Positions 1 through 6,900 of a DNA stretch of 12,664 nt are shown piece after piece. The position numbers and the translations under genes are program-made. The stretch is taken from assembly GCA_035455265.1 (NCBI GenBank), contig DATIFK010000244.1:1-12664 (forward strand). The letters are read 5' to 3'. How positions within the stretch are numbered: the first letter of the stretch is position 1; every line of letters starts with the position of its first letter. The stretch is from MGOM01 sp035455265 (GTDB lineage: Bacteria > Chloroflexota > Anaerolineae > Anaerolineales > E44-bin32). The notes beneath the pieces were generated by a model. That model was not told where the DNA came from and made no database searches. It saw only the letters and a program-made list of their open reading frames with translations.

Positions 1-1400
1 GGGACGTCCCAGTCCCTTCCCAGGATCACTTCGATGTCGACGGTGCTGCTCGGGTCGACCTGGCTGAGGATCTGGCTCTCGCTCAGGTGGAGCAGGCCCG
101 CCAGGTAGCGCACGGTGTAGGGATAGCGGTCCGTGTGCACCAGGATGCGCGAGACCTCGTAGTCCAGCCGGTCGGCGTTGCCGACCTCGGTGATGTTGAG
201 GCCTTGAGACTTCAGGTAATCGGTCGTCCGTGTCGCCAGGCCTTCGATGCCGGATCCGTTGCGCACGGCCAACCGGGCCGTTTCCTGCTTGGCCGCCTCG
301 ATCGGATCGATACTCTCGACCGGCACCGACGGTGCGATGGCGCTGGTGTTGGTGAAGATCTCGTCGCGCAGCTCGCGGATCCGGTCGGGCACCGGCTTGA
401 GAACCTGGGCGCCGTCCGGCAGCGTTTCAAACAGAACCATCTCCGGCGGCGCAATGACGCCGCGGCGGATTTCCTTCTTGTCGATCTGCGACGCCAGCAG
501 GCCCAGGGAAATCATCTGATCGAACGACAGGTTCGTGCGGATGCCCTGCTGGAGTTCCTGGTAGAGCGCCGGGGCGCGCGTGACGAGCGTCGGGATCATG
601 TTCAGTTCGAGCACGCGGTCACGCACGGCCAGCACCACTTGCTGCTGTCGCTGCGCCCGGTCGAAGTCGCCGCCTTCGGTCTTGCGTGCCCGAGCGTAGG
701 CCAGGGCCTCCGGCCCATCAAGCAGGTACGGCTTCGCCTCCAACCAACGACTCCTCCGGCCCAGCGGAGAAATCTTGACCCTTTCGGGAACCAAGACCTC
801 GATGCCGCCGATTTCGTCGATCATCTTCTCGAAGGCCGAGAATTCGATCACGGCGTAGTACTGCACCGGGACGCCGAGCAGGTTCTCGACGGTCTTCATC
901 GCCAGCGCCGGGCCACCGCCGGGCAAGTTGTAGCTCTCGCCCAGGAAGTAGGCGGTGTTGATGCGATTGTGCTCGAAGCCGGGGATCTCGACCCACAGGT
1001 CACGCGGGATCGACATCATCCCGGCGGTGTGGGCGACGGGGTCGACCGTCACCAGCATCATCGAGTCGGTGCGGGGAGCCCCGGTTCCCGACTCCCAATC
1101 GCGGTAGTCCAGGCCCATCACCAGGATGGTGACGCGGTCGCTGCCGTTCCACGGCACCGGGGTCTCTTCGACGACCAGCGGGACGGCGGTTTCGCCCGGC
1201 AGAGGCGTCGCCACCGTCCCGCGAAACTCGAACGGCGTAGGCCCCGTGCCGGTCCAGGCGGCCACCAGGTCGCGGACGGCGGTGTAGATCAAGCCGGCCG
1301 ACAGCAAGGCCGCCACGACGAGGGCGGCGCCCAGTGCCCACACCACCCAGTTCGGGACACCGGCGCGCCGCCGGGAAGCTGGAGAGGATTGCGTTCGCAT
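1..1400 (-). CDS. LCP (LytR-CpsA-Psr) family cell-wall glycopolymer ligase, 3' end cut by window edge
   Basis: The minus-strand frame runs from ATG at 1400 without a stop to base 1, giving 466 residues. LCP proteins transfer undecaprenyl-phosphate-linked glycopolymers onto peptidoglycan on the outer face of the membrane. Seen in the translation: a basic N-terminus (SRRRAG) and one membrane helix at about 18-40. The LCP catalytic domain is at about 88-255, with ILVMGLDYR, RTDSMML, SIPRDLWVEIPG (Arg133), FEHNRINTAYFLG, EIGGIEV and LDGPEALAYARARKTEGGDF, then DRAQRQQQV. A LytR_C-like domain is at about 355-465, opening with ARLAVRNGSGIEGLA. The last visible residues (VILGRDWDVP) resemble the usual end of LytR_C, so probably only a few codons are missing. 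Arg133 and the DRAQRQQQ stretch match the conserved phosphate-binding arginines of the family. It has its own TATAAT box 45 nt upstream. No strong ribosome binding site is visible. The family call is secure; the polymer transferred is unknown. Confidence 0.93.
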   Translation of the reverse strand, partial: MRTQSSPASRRRAGVPNWVVWALGAALVVAALLSAGLIYTAVRDLVAAWTGTGPTPFEFRGTVATPLPGETAVPLVVEETPVPWNGSDRVTILVMGLDYRDWESGTGAPRTDSMMLVTVDPVAHTAGMMSIPRDLWVEIPGFEHNRINTAYFLGESYNLPGGGPALAMKTVENLLGVPVQYYAVIEFSAFEKMIDEIGGIEVLVPERVKISPLGRRSRWLEAKPYLLDGPEALAYARARKTEGGDFDRAQRQQQVVLAVRDRVLELNMIPTLVTRAPALYQELQQGIRTNLSFDQMISLGLLASQIDKKEIRRGVIAPPEMVLFETLPDGAQVLKPVPDRIRELRDEIFTNTSAIAPSVPVESIDPIEAAKQETARLAVRNGSGIEGLATRTTDYLKSQGLNITEVGNADRLDYEVSRILVHTDRYPYTVRYLAGLLHLSESQILSQVDPSSTVDIEVILGRDWDV

Positions 1401-1445
1401 GATCAATCGCCGGTCGATTCGGTCCTTCAGGTCGACGGGCGGCGC

Positions 1446-1451
1446 ATTATA
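1446..1451 (-). promoter_or_regulatory. -10 box (TATAAT) for the LCP gene
   Basis: The minus strand reads GATATAATGCGCC here, a perfect -10 hexamer 45 nt before the LCP start at 1400. No clear TTGACA-like -35 lies 16-18 nt upstream. The same TATAATGCGCC string precedes the ABC-F gene at 3640-3645, which supports a real promoter rather than chance. Confidence 0.6.
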
Positions 1452-1519
1452 TCACGCTGGGGGCACCCAGCTCGCGCGTCGGCTGCCTGCAGATGCTCGA
1501 GCACCAGCCCCCACCCCCA

Positions 1520-1571
1520 CCCCTCCCCCGGCGAGTTGATGCATTCTATGGGCGACATGCCGGGGGAGGGG
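1520..1571. repeat. Inverted repeat, 13-bp perfect C-rich arms
   Basis: CCCCTCCCCCGGC at 1520-1532 is matched exactly by its reverse complement at 1559-1571, with a 26-nt loop. The flank to the left (CCCCCACCCCCA at about 1508-1519) together with the arm resembles the ACCCCCACCCTACCCTCCCC string bordering the DUF559 gene near 8404. This suggests a member of the same dispersed family. Confidence 0.75.
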
Positions 1572-1579
1572 AGGATTCC

Positions 1580-1620
1580 AGCAAGGATGGGGGGGCCGAT
1601 GGCCCCCCGCCATCCTTGCT
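1580..1620. repeat. Strong hairpin with GAT loop
   Basis: AGCAAGGATGGGGGGGCC (1580-1597) pairs with 1601-1620 across a 3-nt GAT loop. The match is complete except for a two-base GC bulge in the right arm. This is the strongest stem in the gap between the ABC-F and LCP genes. It may act as a transcription terminator or mRNA stabiliser for the ABC-F transcript, although no T-run follows on either strand. Confidence 0.75.
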
Positions 1621-1625
1621 AACCT

Positions 1626-1693
1626 TCACCCCCTCTCCGCCTAGCTGGCCGTCCGGAAATCAGCTTGTGGGCGGAGAGGGGGATAGGGGGTGA
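1626..1693. repeat. Inverted repeat, 13-bp arms with a second outer match
   Basis: CCCCCTCTCCGCC (1629-1641) is matched exactly at 1670-1682. The outer end TCACCCCCT (1626-1634) also matches AGGGGGTGA (1685-1693), so two alternative pairings exist. The loop carries a further short AGCTG/CAGCT pairing. It lies 30 nt past the ABC-F stop codon and may be its terminator region or a relic of a dispersed GC-rich element. Confidence 0.7.
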
Positions 1694-1722
1694 GGTCGAA
1701 TTCTTCCCGATGAGGCAAGGAT

Positions 1723-3624
1723 CTAGCGCGAGCGGGGAAGGGCGTCTGCCTCGCTCACCTCCGCCCACTCTGCCAGACGCGCCTCGAGCTCCGATTCGAC
1801 CCGGACATATTCCCGCCCCAGGCGAGCGACGAGCTCCACGTCCCGGCCGGCGGCGGTCAGCTCAGCCTGCAGCTCGCGCAGCCGACTCTCGAGCTCCTCG
1901 ATGCGTGTCTCCAGTTCCGGCAGCAGCTGGGATCGCTTCTCCGGGCGTCGGGAGGCCGCCGGAGCCCGAGGGCGCGCAACGGGGGCGGCGCGATGCGCCT
2001 CGTCGCGCCGCCGGCGCGCCTCCAGCATCGCTTCGTATCCGCCGCGGAAGACCTCCAGCGAGCTGTCCCCCGGCGAAATCGTCCACACCTGGCTGGCAAG
2101 CACGCGCACCAGGTAGCGGTCGTGCGAAGCGAGCAGGATGGTTCCGGGAAACGCCGCCAAAGCCTCCTGAAGCGCTTCCTGGGAAGGAAGATCGAGGTGG
2201 TTGGTCGGCTCGTCCAGCAGCAACAGGTTGGCGCCTTCCAGCGCCAGACAGGCCATTGCCAGGCGACCCCTCTCCCCTCCGCTCAACGACTCGACGCGTT
2301 GGTCGACGGCGTCGCCGGTGAAATGGAACCGGGCCAGCCAGTCGCGGGCCTTCTGCAGTCCAAGAGATGGCGAGGCGGCCAGCACTTCATCCAGCAGGGT
2401 CCGATCGGGGCGTAGACGGGCGCTGGCCTGATCGAAGTAGCCGGCTTTCACGCGTGCCCCGAGGCGCACTTCGCCGGCCAGCGGCGGCCGCTCACCCAGC
2501 AAGGTGCGCAACAGGCTCGTCTTGCCGGCCCCGTTCGGTCCCAACAACGCGGCACATTCGCCGCGGCCGAGGACCAGATCGGGCACAGCGAACAACGCGC
2601 CGCCGGTAGCGGGATGCGCCACAACCAGCCCGCGCGTCTCGAGCACCCGGTCGCCGGCGCGTTCACCAGAGGGGAGCGTCAGCCGAAGTTCGTCGGCCTC
2701 GACCGGCCGCTCGACGGCGTTCTCCCGGCGATGGCGCTCGAGACGCTTGCGGCGGCCCTGTGCCTGGCGCGTGTTCTGCCCGGCGATGTTGCGGCGGATG
2801 TACTCTTCCTGGCGCGCCATGCGCGCCTGGTCGGCCCGGTATTGCTCGGCGGCGAAGGCGCGCCGCTCGGCCCGCTGGACAGCGTACGCGGTGTAGTCGC
2901 CGCGGTAGACGTCCAGGCCCCCGGGCCGCAGCTCCCAGACTTGCTCGACCGTCCGGTCCAGGAAGTAGCGGTCGTGGGACACCATCAGGGCCGAGCCGGG
3001 CCAGTCCGCCATCCATGACTCGAGCCATTCCACGGCCTCGAGGTCGAGGTGGTTGGTTGGCTCGTCGAGCAACAGCAGGTCCGGATCCTCGAGCAGGCGC
3101 CGTGCCAGCTCGAGCCGCGTCCGTTCTCCGCCCGAAAGTTCGCTTAAGGCTCGCTCGAATCGTTCCGGCGGGAATCCGAGCCCGCCGAGCACCTGGCGAG
3201 CGCGGGCGCTGTAGCTGTAGCCGCCATCGCGCTCGAAGGCTTCCTGCAGCGGGCCGTAGCGCGCCAGGGCCCTCTCGGTGTGCACCGGATCGGCCATGTC
3301 GGCCTCCAGCCGCGCCAGCTCCGCCTCGCGCCGCCGCAGGTCGCCGAAGGCTTCCAGCGCGTACTCCCAGACCGGGAGTGCGACCGGGCCGGAGACCAAG
3401 GTCTCCTGTCGCCGGTAGCCGATTCGAACGTGCCGGGCGCGCTGCACCGTTCCGGCGTCAGCCGCCTCGTCACCCGCCAGGATCGACAGCAGAGTCGTCT
3501 TGCCCACGCCGTTGGGCCCGACCAGGGCGATGCGCGCCTGGCGCGGAATCGCCAGGCTGACGCCCTGGAAGACGTCCAGCGCGCCGAACGACTTCGACAG
3601 ATCGGTGGCGGTGACGAGCGACAT
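1723..3624 (-). CDS. ABC-F family ATPase (Uup/EttA-like, ribosome-associated)
   Basis: This is a 633-residue soluble protein with two ABC ATPase domains and no membrane segment, typical of ABC-F proteins that bind the ribosomal E site to rescue stalled ribosomes or protect from antibiotics. Domain 1 has Walker A GPNGVGKTT (36-44), signature LSGGE (163-167) and Walker B LLLLDEPTNHLDL (183-195). The Arg-rich interdomain linker (about 240-310, with RRNIAGQNTRQAQGRRKR) is the P-site tRNA-interaction motif region. Domain 2 has GPNGAGKTS (362-370), LSGGE (447-451) and LLLDEPTNHLDL (468-479). A charged, Ala/Pro-rich spacer then leads to a C-terminal coiled coil (about 565-625), as in Uup-like members. 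The start at 3624 (MSLVTATDLSKSFG) was chosen because the canonical domain begins there. The frame is open to 4005, but that extension would overlap the divergent gene and its promoter. Both catalytic glutamates are present. The exact subfamily (housekeeping or resistance) cannot be settled. Confidence 0.93.
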   Translation of the reverse strand: MSLVTATDLSKSFGALDVFQGVSLAIPRQARIALVGPNGVGKTTLLSILAGDEAADAGTVQRARHVRIGYRRQETLVSGPVALPVWEYALEAFGDLRRREAELARLEADMADPVHTERALARYGPLQEAFERDGGYSYSARARQVLGGLGFPPERFERALSELSGGERTRLELARRLLEDPDLLLLDEPTNHLDLEAVEWLESWMADWPGSALMVSHDRYFLDRTVEQVWELRPGGLDVYRGDYTAYAVQRAERRAFAAEQYRADQARMARQEEYIRRNIAGQNTRQAQGRRKRLERHRRENAVERPVEADELRLTLPSGERAGDRVLETRGLVVAHPATGGALFAVPDLVLGRGECAALLGPNGAGKTSLLRTLLGERPPLAGEVRLGARVKAGYFDQASARLRPDRTLLDEVLAASPSLGLQKARDWLARFHFTGDAVDQRVESLSGGERGRLAMACLALEGANLLLLDEPTNHLDLPSQEALQEALAAFPGTILLASHDRYLVRVLASQVWTISPGDSSLEVFRGGYEAMLEARRRRDEAHRAAPVARPRAPAASRRPEKRSQLLPELETRIEELESRLRELQAELTAAGRDVELVARLGREYVRVESELEARLAEWAEVSEADALPRSR

Positions 3625-3639
3625 GGGGTCGGAAGGCGC

Positions 3640-3645
3640 ATTATA
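3640..3645 (-). promoter_or_regulatory. -10 box (TATAAT) for the ABC-F gene, very short leader
   Basis: The minus strand reads AGGTATAATGCGCC. Only 15 nt separate the hexamer from the ATG at 3624, so transcription would begin about 8 nt before the start codon. No Shine-Dalgarno sequence is visible in GCGCCTTCCGACCCC. The mRNA is therefore probably nearly leaderless. The -35 region is weak. Confidence 0.6.
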
Positions 3646-3705
3646 CCTGTCGGCCCCCAGCGCCCCTTCGATCAGCAGACGCGGCCATCGCCCGGAGGCG
3701 TGGAC

Positions 3706-3711
3706 TATAAT
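3706..3711 (+). promoter_or_regulatory. -10 box (TATAAT) for the plus-strand membrane-protein gene
   Basis: GGACTATAATCGCC lies 29 nt before the GTG at 3741 and faces away from the ABC-F promoter, so 3625-3740 is a divergent promoter region. No good -35 hexamer is seen. It may also serve selA and the genes beyond it. Confidence 0.5.
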
Positions 3712-3740
3712 CGCCAGCACGTCCGCCAAGGTTTCCCGTC

Positions 3741-4136
3741 GTGTCAGACTCGTCCGCATCGGACTACCGCAGCCTGATGATTGCCGCCGCGGTCCTGGCC
3801 GGCATCGGCTGGCTCGGTCTGTTGCTGCTGCTCCAAACGACGCTTCCGACCATCGGACCGCGCTGGCTGTTCTTCTTCCTGTTGACCCAGGCCGCCACGG
3901 GCACCTCGCTGCCCTTCGTCTGGTTCCTCCGCCGCCGTTTCGGCGATGAACTGGCCCCACCGGCCGTGTTGCTGCGCGAGGCTCTGGGGATCGGGCTGTA
4001 TGCATCCGTGTGCGCGTGGCTCCAGATCAACCGCAGTCTGTCGCTGACGGTGGCGCTCTTCCTGGCGCTGGGCCTGGTCATCATCGAAGTCTTCGTGCGG
4101 CGAGTGGAACGCACCACCTGGAGGCCACGCAGGTGA
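3741..4136 (+). CDS. Small four-helix integral membrane protein, function unknown
   Basis: This is a 131-residue hydrophobic protein from GTG at 3741. An AAGG 9 nt upstream (3728-3731) is a plausible ribosome binding site. Predicted helices lie at about 12-32, 42-63, 80-95 and 99-118. Arg-rich turns follow helix 2 (RRRFGDE) and helix 4 (RRVERTTWRPRR), which places the C-terminus in the cytoplasm by the positive-inside rule. The stretch CAWLQINRSLSLTVALFLAL resembles, from memory, small uncharacterised proteins common in Anaerolineae; this could not be checked. No catalytic motif or known family signature was recognised. It is divergent from the ABC-F gene and 128 bp upstream of selA on the same strand. 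Its TGA stop (4134-4136) is the first three bases of a 44-bp repeat unit, so the repeat array abuts the gene directly. Confidence 0.8.
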   Translation: MSDSSASDYRSLMIAAAVLAGIGWLGLLLLLQTTLPTIGPRWLFFFLLTQAATGTSLPFVWFLRRRFGDELAPPAVLLREALGIGLYASVCAWLQINRSLSLTVALFLALGLVIIEVFVRRVERTTWRPRR

Positions 4137-4222
4137 CCCCCACACCCACCTTCTGGCGCAATGTGGAGGTGTGGGGGTGACCCCTGCGCCCACCGCTCGG
4201 CGCAGGATGGAGGCGCAGGGGT
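4134..4222. repeat. Two tandem 44-bp palindromic repeats with compensated arms
   Basis: Unit A (4134-4177) and unit B (4178-4221) both begin TGACCCC, share CCCACC, GGCGCA and TGGAGG at matching positions, and end in a G-run. A third partial unit (TGACCCCTGGGCC) starts at 4222. Each unit folds into a hairpin with perfect 11-bp arms: ACCCCCACACC (4136-4146) with 4168-4178, and ACCCCTGCGCC (4180-4190) with 4212-4222. Where the two left arms differ (CACACC against TGCGCC), the right arms differ in the matching way, so pairing is kept. The array fills most of the 128-bp space between the membrane-protein gene and selA. Confidence 0.8.
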
Positions 4223-4250
4223 GACCCCTGGGCCTGCCGCCGCGTGCCCC

Positions 4251-4256
4251 AAGGAG
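4251..4256 (+). promoter_or_regulatory. Ribosome binding site deciding the selA start
   Basis: AAGGAG is followed by an 8-nt spacer to GTG at 4265. It lies inside the frame that would open at the alternative GTG at 4244, so it argues for 4265 as the true start. Confidence 0.75.
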
Positions 4257-4264
4257 CCGCGAAG

Positions 4265-5638
4265 GTGAGCCTGCGCGATCTCCCGTCGGTCGAGCGACTG
4301 CTGCAGACCGAGGCGGGGGAACGCCTGCAGGCGGACTTCGGTCACGACTCGTCGGTTCGGGCCTTGCGCCAGGTGCTCGAGTCGGCTCGCCAGGCCATCC
4401 GCGACGGATCTCCGGCTCCCGGAGGCGACAGGGTCCTGGCCGAGGCGCGGCAGGCTCTCGATCGTCAACTCGCCCCCAGCCTGCAATCGGTCATCAACGC
4501 CACGGGCGTCATCCTCCATACCAATATGGGCCGGGCCGTCCTCAGCCGCGCGGCGCGGCAGGCCATTGACGAGGCCGCAGCGCACTACACCACCCTCGAA
4601 TACGATCTCGACAGAGGCGAGCGCGGCCGGCGGGACGTGCACGCCGAGTCGCTGCTGCGCGATTTGACCGGCGCCGAAGCCGCGCTGGTCGTCAACAACA
4701 ACGCCGCCGCCGTCCTGCTGGCTGTCTCGGCCCTGGCGGCTCGCCGCCGGGTCGTCGTCTCGCGCTCGCAGTTGATCGAAATCGGCGGCGGCTTTCGCAT
4801 CCCCGAGGTCCTCAAGCAATCCGGAGCCAAGCTGGTCGAGGTCGGCACCACCAATCGGACCCACCGGCAGGATTTCGAAAGCGCCCTGCAGGAGGGCGCC
4901 GGACTGATCCTGCGGGCCCATCCATCAAACTTCAAAATCATCGGCTTCACCCAGCAGCCCTCGTTGGCGGACCTGGTCGAGTTGGGAGAACGCTACAGCG
5001 TCGCGGTCCTGGACGACCTCGGCTCGGGCGCCTTGCTGGATACGGCTGCCTACGGCCTGGGGCACGAGCCGACGGTGCAAGAATCCGTCCAGGCGGGCGC
5101 CTCGCTGGTGGCCTTTTCGGGGGACAAACTGCTGGGAGGTCCGCAGGCCGGGCTGCTCGTGGGGCGCAAGGACCTGGTCGAACGACTGCGCCGCCATCCG
5201 CTGGCGCGGGCCGTCCGCGCCGACAAACTCTGTCTGGCGGGCCTGGCGGCGACGCTCGGGCACTACCTCAAAGGCGAAGCCGTTCGGGAGATTCCCGTCT
5301 GGCGCATGATCGCCGCCGAGGAAGACGGATTGCGGCGGCGCGCCGAAACGTGCGCCCGTCGCCTGGGGGCCGAGGCCCGACCCGCCCGCTCCACGGTTGG
5401 CGGTGGCAGCCTGCCCGAAGAAACCCTGCCGACATGGTGCGTGGCATTGCCCGGGCCGTCGCCCGACGCGCGGGCGGCAGATCTGCGCCGCCAAGGACCT
5501 CCGGTCATCGGGCGCGTCGAGGCGGATGCGGTCTGGCTCGACCTGCGCACGGTCCTTCCGGAACAGGACGACCTCCTCGTGCAGTGCGTCGAATCGGCGC
5601 AGGCCGCAGACGCGCAGAAGGATGATGCGCTCAGATGA
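4265..5638 (+). CDS. selA: L-seryl-tRNA(Sec) selenium transferase (selenocysteine synthase)
   Basis: SelA is a cytosolic PLP enzyme that converts seryl-tRNA(Sec) to selenocysteinyl-tRNA(Sec) using selenophosphate. From GTG at 4265 the protein has 457 residues (starting SLRDLPSVERLL), the normal full length. Seen: the N-terminal tRNA-binding region, then INATGVILHTNMGRA, YTTLEYDLDRGERGRRD, AALVVNNNAAAVLL, SRSQLIEIGGGFRIPEV, GTTNRTH and LDDLGSG. The PLP lysine motif SGDKLLGGPQAG follows, with Lys at about 288. The usual small C-terminal domain is present. All recognised core motifs are intact, so the gene is probably functional and the organism probably makes selenoproteins. Neither selB, selC nor selD lies in the window. 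Its TGA overlaps the next gene's ATG (ATGA at 5635-5638), showing translational coupling. Tandem hairpins lie just upstream. Confidence 0.96.
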   Translation: MSLRDLPSVERLLQTEAGERLQADFGHDSSVRALRQVLESARQAIRDGSPAPGGDRVLAEARQALDRQLAPSLQSVINATGVILHTNMGRAVLSRAARQAIDEAAAHYTTLEYDLDRGERGRRDVHAESLLRDLTGAEAALVVNNNAAAVLLAVSALAARRRVVVSRSQLIEIGGGFRIPEVLKQSGAKLVEVGTTNRTHRQDFESALQEGAGLILRAHPSNFKIIGFTQQPSLADLVELGERYSVAVLDDLGSGALLDTAAYGLGHEPTVQESVQAGASLVAFSGDKLLGGPQAGLLVGRKDLVERLRRHPLARAVRADKLCLAGLAATLGHYLKGEAVREIPVWRMIAAEEDGLRRRAETCARRLGAEARPARSTVGGGSLPEETLPTWCVALPGPSPDARAADLRRQGPPVIGRVEADAVWLDLRTVLPEQDDLLVQCVESAQAADAQKDDALR

Positions 5639-6900
5639 AGGACGAACTCGACGATCTGTTGAAGAAGAGCGGTTTGGACGCGCTCCTGATCGTGGGACCG
5701 GCTTCGCACAACGCGCCGATGGTCTACTTCACCGGCCCGGCCCACGTCGACGGCTGTCTTGTCAAGCGCAAGGGTCAACCGCCGGTGCTGTTCTGCCTCC
5801 CGATGGAGAGAGAGGAAGCGGCCCGCACCGGAGTGGACACCCGGATGCTCGATTGGAGCGGCTTCAACCAGACCGCCGCCGGCGACCCCGTCGAGTTGGA
5901 AGTCCTGATCCTGCAGCACATCCTCATGGAAGCGGGCGCCACCGGCAACGTGGCCGTCTTCGGAAGAATGGATGCGGGCCACGCCTTCAGCGTCTTCCAG
6001 AAGCTGGGCGAGCGCATGCCGACGGTGCAGCTTCAAGGCCGGAGCGACGGACGCTCGCCGTTGCGTGCGGCGCGCATCACCAAGGATCGGGCGGAAGTCG
6101 ACCGCATCCGGCGGGTGGGCAAGATCACGGTGGAGATCGTCGCGGCCGTCGTCGACTTTCTCACCTCGCAGCGCGCCGAGGGGAACCGCCTGGTCACGCG
6201 CGCGGGCGAGCCGGTGACCGTCGGCGACGTCAAGCGCCGCATCCGGCTGATGGCCGCCGAGCGCGGCGTCGAGATGCCCGAAGGGTTGATCTTCTCCGTC
6301 GGGCGCGACGCCGGCGTCCCGCACAGCTCGGGCCAGGACGGCGATCCGATCTCCATCGGCGTCCCCGTGCTGCTCGACATCTACCCCTGTGAGGCCGGCG
6401 GCGGCTACTTCTACGACTTCACCCGCACCTGGTGCCTGGGCCACGCCCCGGACGAGGCGGCGGAGTTGCACGGTCTCGTCCTCGAGGCCCATCGGCGGGC
6501 CCTGGCGGCCCTGCGTCCCGGCGTCACGGGCCGCTCGATCCAGCAGCAAACGTGCGACTGGTTCGAGTCGCACGGCCATCCGACCACGCGCAGCGACCCG
6601 AAGACCCTCAGCGGGTACGTCCACAGCCTGGGCCATGGCGTCGGGTTGGATATCCACGAACCGCCGGCGTTACGTGACGCTGTGGAAGGCGAGGAAGAGC
6701 TGCGACCCGGAATGGTGTTCGCCGTCGAGCCCGGCCTATACTATCCAGACCGAGGCCTGGGCATGCGCATCGAGGACACGGTCTGGCTCCGCCCCGACGG
6801 GAAACCGGAAATCCTGGCCGACTACCCCACCGACTTGGTGCTTCCGCTTCGTCCGAGGCGCGCGCCGCGCAAGGTCGGCGTACGCGCCGCCCGCCGATGA
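5635..6900 (+). CDS. M24 family metallopeptidase (Xaa-Pro aminopeptidase/dipeptidase type)
   Basis: This is a 421-residue protein with an N-terminal creatinase-like domain (about 1-150) and a C-terminal pita-bread catalytic domain (about 155-405). The family cleaves N-terminal residues from peptides, often before proline, with two metal ions. All five metal ligands are in place: Asp248 (LLDIYP), Asp261 (FYDFTRT), His334 (SLGHGVGLDIHE), Glu365 (FAVEPGLYY) and Glu380 (MRIEDT). The supporting histidines of VPHSSG (His230) and DIHEPP (His341) are also present. No signal peptide is seen, so it is likely cytosolic. A basic tail of about 15 residues (RPRRAPRKVGVRAARR) follows the core. It overlaps selA by ATGA upstream and tsaD by ATGA (6897-6900) downstream, so it sits inside a coupled operon. 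Xaa-Pro specificity is inferred from the family, and a related hydrolase activity is possible. Confidence 0.92.
   Translation: MKDELDDLLKKSGLDALLIVGPASHNAPMVYFTGPAHVDGCLVKRKGQPPVLFCLPMEREEAARTGVDTRMLDWSGFNQTAAGDPVELEVLILQHILMEAGATGNVAVFGRMDAGHAFSVFQKLGERMPTVQLQGRSDGRSPLRAARITKDRAEVDRIRRVGKITVEIVAAVVDFLTSQRAEGNRLVTRAGEPVTVGDVKRRIRLMAAERGVEMPEGLIFSVGRDAGVPHSSGQDGDPISIGVPVLLDIYPCEAGGGYFYDFTRTWCLGHAPDEAAELHGLVLEAHRRALAALRPGVTGRSIQQQTCDWFESHGHPTTRSDPKTLSGYVHSLGHGVGLDIHEPPALRDAVEGEEELRPGMVFAVEPGLYYPDRGLGMRIEDTVWLRPDGKPEILADYPTDLVLPLRPRRAPRKVGVRAARR

Larger units (their letters stand above)
1401..1722. other. Gene-free spacer with three GC-rich hairpins
   Basis: This 322-bp gap lies between the end of the ABC-F gene and the start of the LCP gene, both on the minus strand. 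It holds the LCP promoter near 1446-1451 and three consecutive inverted repeats at 1520-1571, 1580-1620 and 1626-1693, described separately. No convincing coding frame or RNA gene was seen. The hairpins lie downstream of the ABC-F stop codon and could end its transcript, but none is followed by a T-tract. Confidence 0.7.

Noticed and set aside
87..1622. 511-codon open frame on the plus strand
   Set aside because: It is antisense to the LCP gene, whose minus-strand translation carries clear family motifs. The plus-strand product is a low-complexity Arg/Gln/Asp/His sequence typical of a high-GC shadow frame.
3625..4005. N-terminal extension of the ABC-F gene by 127 codons
   Set aside because: It would overlap the divergent membrane-protein gene and both promoters. 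The added sequence has no domain character, and the canonical ABC domain starts just after the ATG at 3624.
4244..4264. Earlier GTG start for selA
   Set aside because: The good ribosome binding site AAGGAG lies at 4251-4256, inside this extension and correctly spaced for the GTG at 4265. Homologues as I recall them start at the SLRxLPSV motif.
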